This document shows, piece by piece, positions 60,345-64,000 of a stretch of 64,000 nt of DNA (position 1 is its first letter; every line of letters begins with the position of its first letter). Origin of the DNA: Peribacillus muralis. Its GTDB lineage: Bacteria; Bacillota; Bacilli; Bacillales; DSM-1321. Made by a program: the position numbers and the translations under genes. Below the pieces are notes generated by a model. The model ran no database searches. It was not told where the DNA came from and worked only from the letters and a program-made list of their open reading frames with translations. The stretch covers positions 62,001-126,000 of the forward strand of contig NZ_LMBV01000009.1 in assembly GCF_001439925.1 (NCBI RefSeq), in the 5' to 3' direction.

Positions 60345-62336
60345 TTAGAATATGAATTTACGTATCTCTTTATGCATTTCCTGTGATAAGGTATCCAGAT
60401 CACTGGCAAGTGCATTTAATTGCTCCATGGAAGCGTTCGTTTGTTCGACTGAAGCGGAGACTTCTTCGGTTCCCGCCGCTGTTTCCTGACCGATCGAGTT
60501 TAATTGTTCTGCATTGCCGGCCATCCGAGTGACCTCTGATACCATATCGTTCATCATCGTTTTAATATCGTCAAAATTGCTGAATGTGTTGGCGATAATC
60601 GTTGCGATGTGACTGAAGGCATTTTCTGTATCCGTCACCGAAGTATCCTGGTGATGGATTTTTTGATTGACTTGGTCAATCAAATGTACTGTATTGTTTG
60701 TATCGGCTTGAATCGCTTGGATGATTTCCGAGATTTCCTTCAGCGAATGTTCCGTCTGCTCGGCCAACTTTTTCACTTCATTGGCTACCACGGCAAACCC
60801 TTTTCCGTGCTCACCAGCCCTGGCTGCTTCGATGGCGGCATTCAAGGCAAGTAAGTTAGTTTGTCCGGCTATCCCGCTTATCGTCTTTACAATCGCGCTA
60901 ATATCATGCGAACGAGCATCCAATGATGTAACGGCTGTACTCATCTTCTTGGAGATAAGCGACGTTTCGTTGAATTGCTGTTTGAGGTCCTGCACTTGAG
61001 CGATGCCGTTTTCGGAAGCTTTGAACATGTTGTCGGATTCCAACGCCATTTTGCTTGTTTCTGCATCAAGATCATTAATTTTGTCTGCCAAAAGCTTTAC
61101 GGCATTTTCATTATTTTGACCGACTTCAATTTGGTCTATTGCACCTGAAGCTATTTGTTCCATCGTCAAGGCGACCTCGTTTGCTGCAGCCGAATTCTCC
61201 TCTGCACTTGCCACTAGCGTCATGGAGGACTCGGATACTTTATCGGAAAGGGTATTGACCTTTCCTAACATCTGGCTCATATTTTGGGCCATCAAGTTCG
61301 TGTCTTCTGCAAGCTGTCCTATTTCATCGGTCCTTGAGATGGAATTTTTGGCTGTGAAATCGCCGCCAGCCATCCTCCGTATCGATTCTTGCAGCTTTTT
61401 AATCGGATTCGTCAAAGATCTGGTGATGAAGATGGCAGATAAGGCAGTGATGGTAAAGACGATCAACAAGGTGATGAGATTATCTTTGATCATCGGGCTT
61501 GCACGGACTATCACTTCATTTTCATCCATCAATCCAGCTATTCTCCATCCGGTAGTCGGGTTGATGGCGTAGCCGATGATCCGGTTTTTTCCTTCATATT
61601 CCTCGATCATCGAGCCGGATTCACTTTTCATTTTCTTGAACATGGACTCCTTGGATATGTCCTGTTGAATTTTCTCCTTATCCGGATGGGTAACGAAGGC
61701 TCCTTTTTTATCCAGCAAAACCGAATAACCGGTTTCACCGAACTTCGTTTGATTAATCATCTTGACCAATGTGTCGATTGAAATGTCGACACCGAGCACG
61801 CCGATTAATCGGTCACCATCATATATGGACTTTGCAGCAGTAATAACAAGTGTATTTGTAGCTTGATCTGTATAAGGTTCCGTCCAAATGGTTTCATTTT
61901 TTTCCTTCAACGCGGATTGATACCACTCTCTTTGCCTCGGGTCAAAGTCAGCTGGCAATTCAGCTTTAGGAAATATGATTGTTTTTCCCTCTTTCTCTGT
62001 GCCAAGATATAAGCCGTTTATTTCAGAATTGCTGGACTGTGTATGGGAAAACTCATCGAATATCAATTCAGGGTCCTTTTCGTAGGTACTCATGCTGGGA
62101 TATTTACTGATCCTATCCAATTGATCTTCGGTTTTTTTGAAAAATATTTCAAATGATTCATTCAATGACTTGACCTGCTCTTTTGTCGTGTCAGTAAGCT
62201 CATGTGTCGTTAGTTCAATGCTGTTTTTATAGCTCATGTAAGCAATGGCCAATCCGCTGATCATAATCAATGCTAAAAAGGGAATCAATATTTGTTTTTT
62301 TAGCGAATTAAAATACCAATCTGTAATTTTGTTCAT
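60345..62336 (-). CDS. Methyl-accepting chemotaxis protein (dCache type)
   Basis: This is a 663-residue chemoreceptor: membrane helix 1 at about 17-38, an extracellular dCache ligand domain (about 40-285, with [20 protein letters not shown] and [12 protein letters not shown]), membrane helix 2 at about 287-307, HAMP (about 308-362), then a long coiled-coil signalling domain with the hairpin tip [23 protein letters not shown] near 520-543. Size and layout match B. subtilis McpA/McpB/McpC and TlpA. The start is ATG 62336 after AAGGAGC. The ligand is unknown. Confidence 0.93.
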   Translation of the reverse strand: MNKITDWYFNSLKKQILIPFLALIMISGLAIAYMSYKNSIELTTHELTDTTKEQVKSLNESFEIFFKKTEDQLDRISKYPSMSTYEKDPELIFDEFSHTQSSNSEINGLYLGTEKEGKTIIFPKAELPADFDPRQREWYQSALKEKNETIWTEPYTDQATNTLVITAAKSIYDGDRLIGVLGVDISIDTLVKMINQTKFGETGYSVLLDKKGAFVTHPDKEKIQQDISKESMFKKMKSESGSMIEEYEGKNRIIGYAINPTTGWRIAGLMDENEVIVRASPMIKDNLITLLIVFTITALSAIFITRSLTNPIKKLQESIRRMAGGDFTAKNSISRTDEIGQLAEDTNLMAQNMSQMLGKVNTLSDKVSESSMTLVASAEENSAAANEVALTMEQIASGAIDQIEVGQNNENAVKLLADKINDLDAETSKMALESDNMFKASENGIAQVQDLKQQFNETSLISKKMSTAVTSLDARSHDISAIVKTISGIAGQTNLLALNAAIEAARAGEHGKGFAVVANEVKKLAEQTEHSLKEISEIIQAIQADTNNTVHLIDQVNQKIHHQDTSVTDTENAFSHIATIIANTFSNFDDIKTMMNDMVSEVTRMAGNAEQLNSIGQETAAGTEEVSASVEQTNASMEQLNALASDLDTLSQEMHKEIRKFIF

Positions 62337-62497
62337 GGACAATGCTCCTTATATAGATCTAATTTAAATTTGGCTTCTATTAGATATTTCGGTGCGCATT
62401 CCCTTTTTTGAAGCTTGAATATAGAAAATGGCCATAATTAATTATGAAACTTGAGCCCCCGTACCATTGCAAGGATTCGGGAGCAGAAACAAATGAG

Positions 62498-62528
62498 AAA
62501 GAAGAGGAGACTGTATCAGTCACCTCTT
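62498..62528 (-). terminator. Terminator of the PH-domain gene
   Basis: GAAGAGGAGAC pairs with GTCACCTCTTC (one mismatch), then T-rich sequence on the minus strand. Confidence 0.7.
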
Positions 62529-62539
62529 CCGTAGGTAGC

Positions 62540-64000
62540 TTATTCGATTTGAATATTTTTCGTTCTGCCTATGTACCACGTGTAAAAAACGTCCGCATAT
62601 TCAACGGGCACATCTTGGATTTTTGTGTGATGCACAGGCTTGGAGCGGTTGATCGTCTCGATGGTGGCTAGCCCGAAAACCTTCTGCAGCTTGGAGCGCT
62701 TCACTTCAATTTGAATGACCTTACTTCTTTTGGTTATGAAAAATGAGGTTCCTAAGCTTCCGGATTTAAACTGGACAAACTCGCCATTCAACAAGTAACG
62801 GCTACTTTTGTAATTGAGTATCCTCAACGTGTAAATGGCGACTAGTAAAATGAGCGAGATATACCATAACGCTGGTTTGAAAAGATAGATCGCGACTGTT
62901 GCAATAAGCCATAAAAAGCTCGGACGCAGCATCCTAATTTTGAATGCTTGTTTCGTGAGCGGCTTCATCACACGTTCCACCTTGTATGCAGGTAAAATCT
63001 CCTCTACCATCCCATAGGCCCGATTAACCGATAAAAAAGGATAGAGAACATTCGTATCAAGTTCTTCATCGCCAGTGCTTCCTGCGCTTATCAGTTTCAC
63101 TTCGGCTAAACCTAGCATCCTTTTCATGATTGATTGGGTGATCACGACAGCTTGCACCTTTTCTTTTTGAATTGAAAAAGCAGATTCGTCCAGTACACCT
63201 TTCTTGATATGGATGCGCTCCTGATCGGATGAAATTTCATATTTTCCATATTTAACAAAGGTGGAAACGATTCCGAAGGTAACCGCTACACAGACGAGAG
63301 CCGTGATGGCGATGGTGACGATCCACCATGTATCCAATACCTTGGTAACGTATCCTCCGGCATTTTCCAAGTCAAAAAAGTCATCGAGTGTACTATATAT
63401 CGTGGCCACAATCGGAATGAGGGCCAGAAAGCTTAGCGATGTAAAGGAAGCTTTCAGAACGTCTCGTTTGGTTGGTGTGAAATGAATCGTTTTTTTCGTA
63501 ACTGGTTCCAAGTCTTCTGCAATTCGTTCCTCGGGAACCTCCGCATCGATAATCGAATTATGGTTTGATGAATGTGCCCGCTCTAGCCGTTCGGCCTCTT
63601 TTTGGGAAATCACCTCGAAAGCTACGCTACCCTCGTCGCCGCTAGTCCCCGTTTCGAATGTCAAGGAGGTCAAGCTGAAGATCCTGTGAAAAACGGTCGT
63701 CCGTCGTTGGACATTTTGCACCTTATGAAGCGGGATCGATCGATATGATTTCGAGATAAGCCCTGAGGTAATATGAATGGTGCCCTCCTTGATATGATAG
63801 TTATAGGTATACCATTTAAGGATGATCGACAAAACCCTCCAGGTTAAATAGATGAGAAAGGAGACTTGGAGTAGCTTCATATACGTTTTTTCGCTACCGA
63901 AGTTCAAAATATAAAGCATGATAATGAAAAAAATATTCCCTTTAAGCAATTTTCCTAATTCAAAAGGGATTTTGATGAAGTGAAGCCGTTTTGCCTTTTC
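62540..64000 (-). CDS. PH-domain membrane protein (YdbT-like), 5' end outside window
   Basis: More than 480 residues are visible, and the frame is open to the window's last base, where it begins outside (EKAKRLHFIKIPFELGKLL precedes the first possible Met in frame, at 63949). It has two pairs of membrane helices, each followed by a bacterial PH domain: one after HIKEGTIHITSGLISKSYRSIP (near 63720) with the motif PLHKVQNVQRRTTVFHRIF, and others towards the C-terminus. Members are membrane proteins of unknown role, YdbT in B. subtilis with partner YdbS. The partner would lie upstream, outside the window. Confidence 0.85.
   Translation of the reverse strand, partial: EKAKRLHFIKIPFELGKLLKGNIFFIIMLYILNFGSEKTYMKLLQVSFLIYLTWRVLSIILKWYTYNYHIKEGTIHITSGLISKSYRSIPLHKVQNVQRRTTVFHRIFSLTSLTFETGTSGDEGSVAFEVISQKEAERLERAHSSNHNSIIDAEVPEERIAEDLEPVTKKTIHFTPTKRDVLKASFTSLSFLALIPIVATIYSTLDDFFDLENAGGYVTKVLDTWWIVTIAITALVCVAVTFGIVSTFVKYGKYEISSDQERIHIKKGVLDESAFSIQKEKVQAVVITQSIMKRMLGLAEVKLISAGSTGDEELDTNVLYPFLSVNRAYGMVEEILPAYKVERVMKPLTKQAFKIRMLRPSFLWLIATVAIYLFKPALWYISLILLVAIYTLRILNYKSSRYLLNGEFVQFKSGSLGTSFFITKRSKVIQIEVKRSKLQKVFGLATIETINRSKPVHHTKIQDVPVEYADVFYTWYIGRTKNIQIE

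Noticed and set aside
1-64000. CRISPR arrays, rRNA or tRNA operons, phage modules
   Set aside because: Scanned by eye for regular spaced repeats and known RNA cores; none seen.

Overview
The window reads as chromosome of a low-GC, Gram-positive, spore-former-type bacterium of the Bacillaceae. Support comes from strong AAGGAGG-type ribosome binding sites, a qoxABCD quinol oxidase, an nrgAB-type ammonium operon with TnrA/GlnR boxes, FosB, a SAM-I and a preQ1-I riboswitch with intrinsic terminators, a SigmaB-type promoter and frequent TTG starts. The gene set resembles Peribacillus/Bacillus simplex-like genomes, but the genus is an inference. No rRNA, tRNA, CRISPR array or intact transposase was seen.

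Layout. 1-1950: AT-rich accessory DNA with two related, immunity-like small proteins, an unknown protein, a remnant of a C-terminal reading frame and a 59-residue HTH (excisionase-like) protein. 2000-6230: DUF445 membrane protein, sodium/bile-acid-type symporter, YitT-family protein, small unknown protein. 6359-14872: a carbohydrate cluster with a binding lipoprotein, two permeases (no ATPase), a LacI-type regulator, a ThuA-like protein, two Gfo/Idh/MocA oxidoreductases and a TIM-barrel isomerase/epimerase-like protein. Three near-identical palindromic operators tie it together. 15059-18340: RluF, EamA transporter, aldo/keto reductase, small basic protein. 18650-21391: a large dynamin-like GTPase. 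21429-25437: a ribose-type ABC importer behind a SAM-I riboswitch, probably for a sulfur-containing sugar such as methylthioribose. 25631-28871: small protein, lipoprotein, HtrA-type protease, small membrane protein. 28889-32692 (minus): qoxABCD. 33136-35250: BA3454-type stress peptide, EamA transporter, preQ1 riboswitch and queF. 35900-38400: aspartokinase, fosB, nitroreductase. 38659-44382: Fur-like box, heterodimeric ABC exporter (yfiBC-like), TetR regulator and MFS efflux pump. 45115-49490: cstA with its YbdD-like partner, the nrgAB-like ammonium operon, small FbpA-like protein. 49799-52177: LytTR regulator and an acetyl-CoA hydrolase/CoA-transferase. 53219-64000: AI-2E family transporter, gabD, ketopantoate-reductase-like protein, LysM-3D wall protein, M20 peptidase, SigmaB-type general stress protein, chemoreceptor and a PH-domain membrane protein that runs off the right edge.

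How the parts work together. The two sugar loci are self-contained: one is locally controlled by its LacI regulator with cre-like operators, the other by a SAM-sensing leader. The ammonium operon, cstA and the CoA-transferase carry sites suggesting global nitrogen (TnrA/GlnR) and carbon (CcpA) control. About 110-135 bp interspersed repeats occur four times (35.6, 52.2, 52.4 and 58.1 kb) and fill most of the long gene-poor gaps.

Limits: all calls rest on reading the sequence and on recalled family features. No database search was run, and substrates of transporters and enzymes are inferences.
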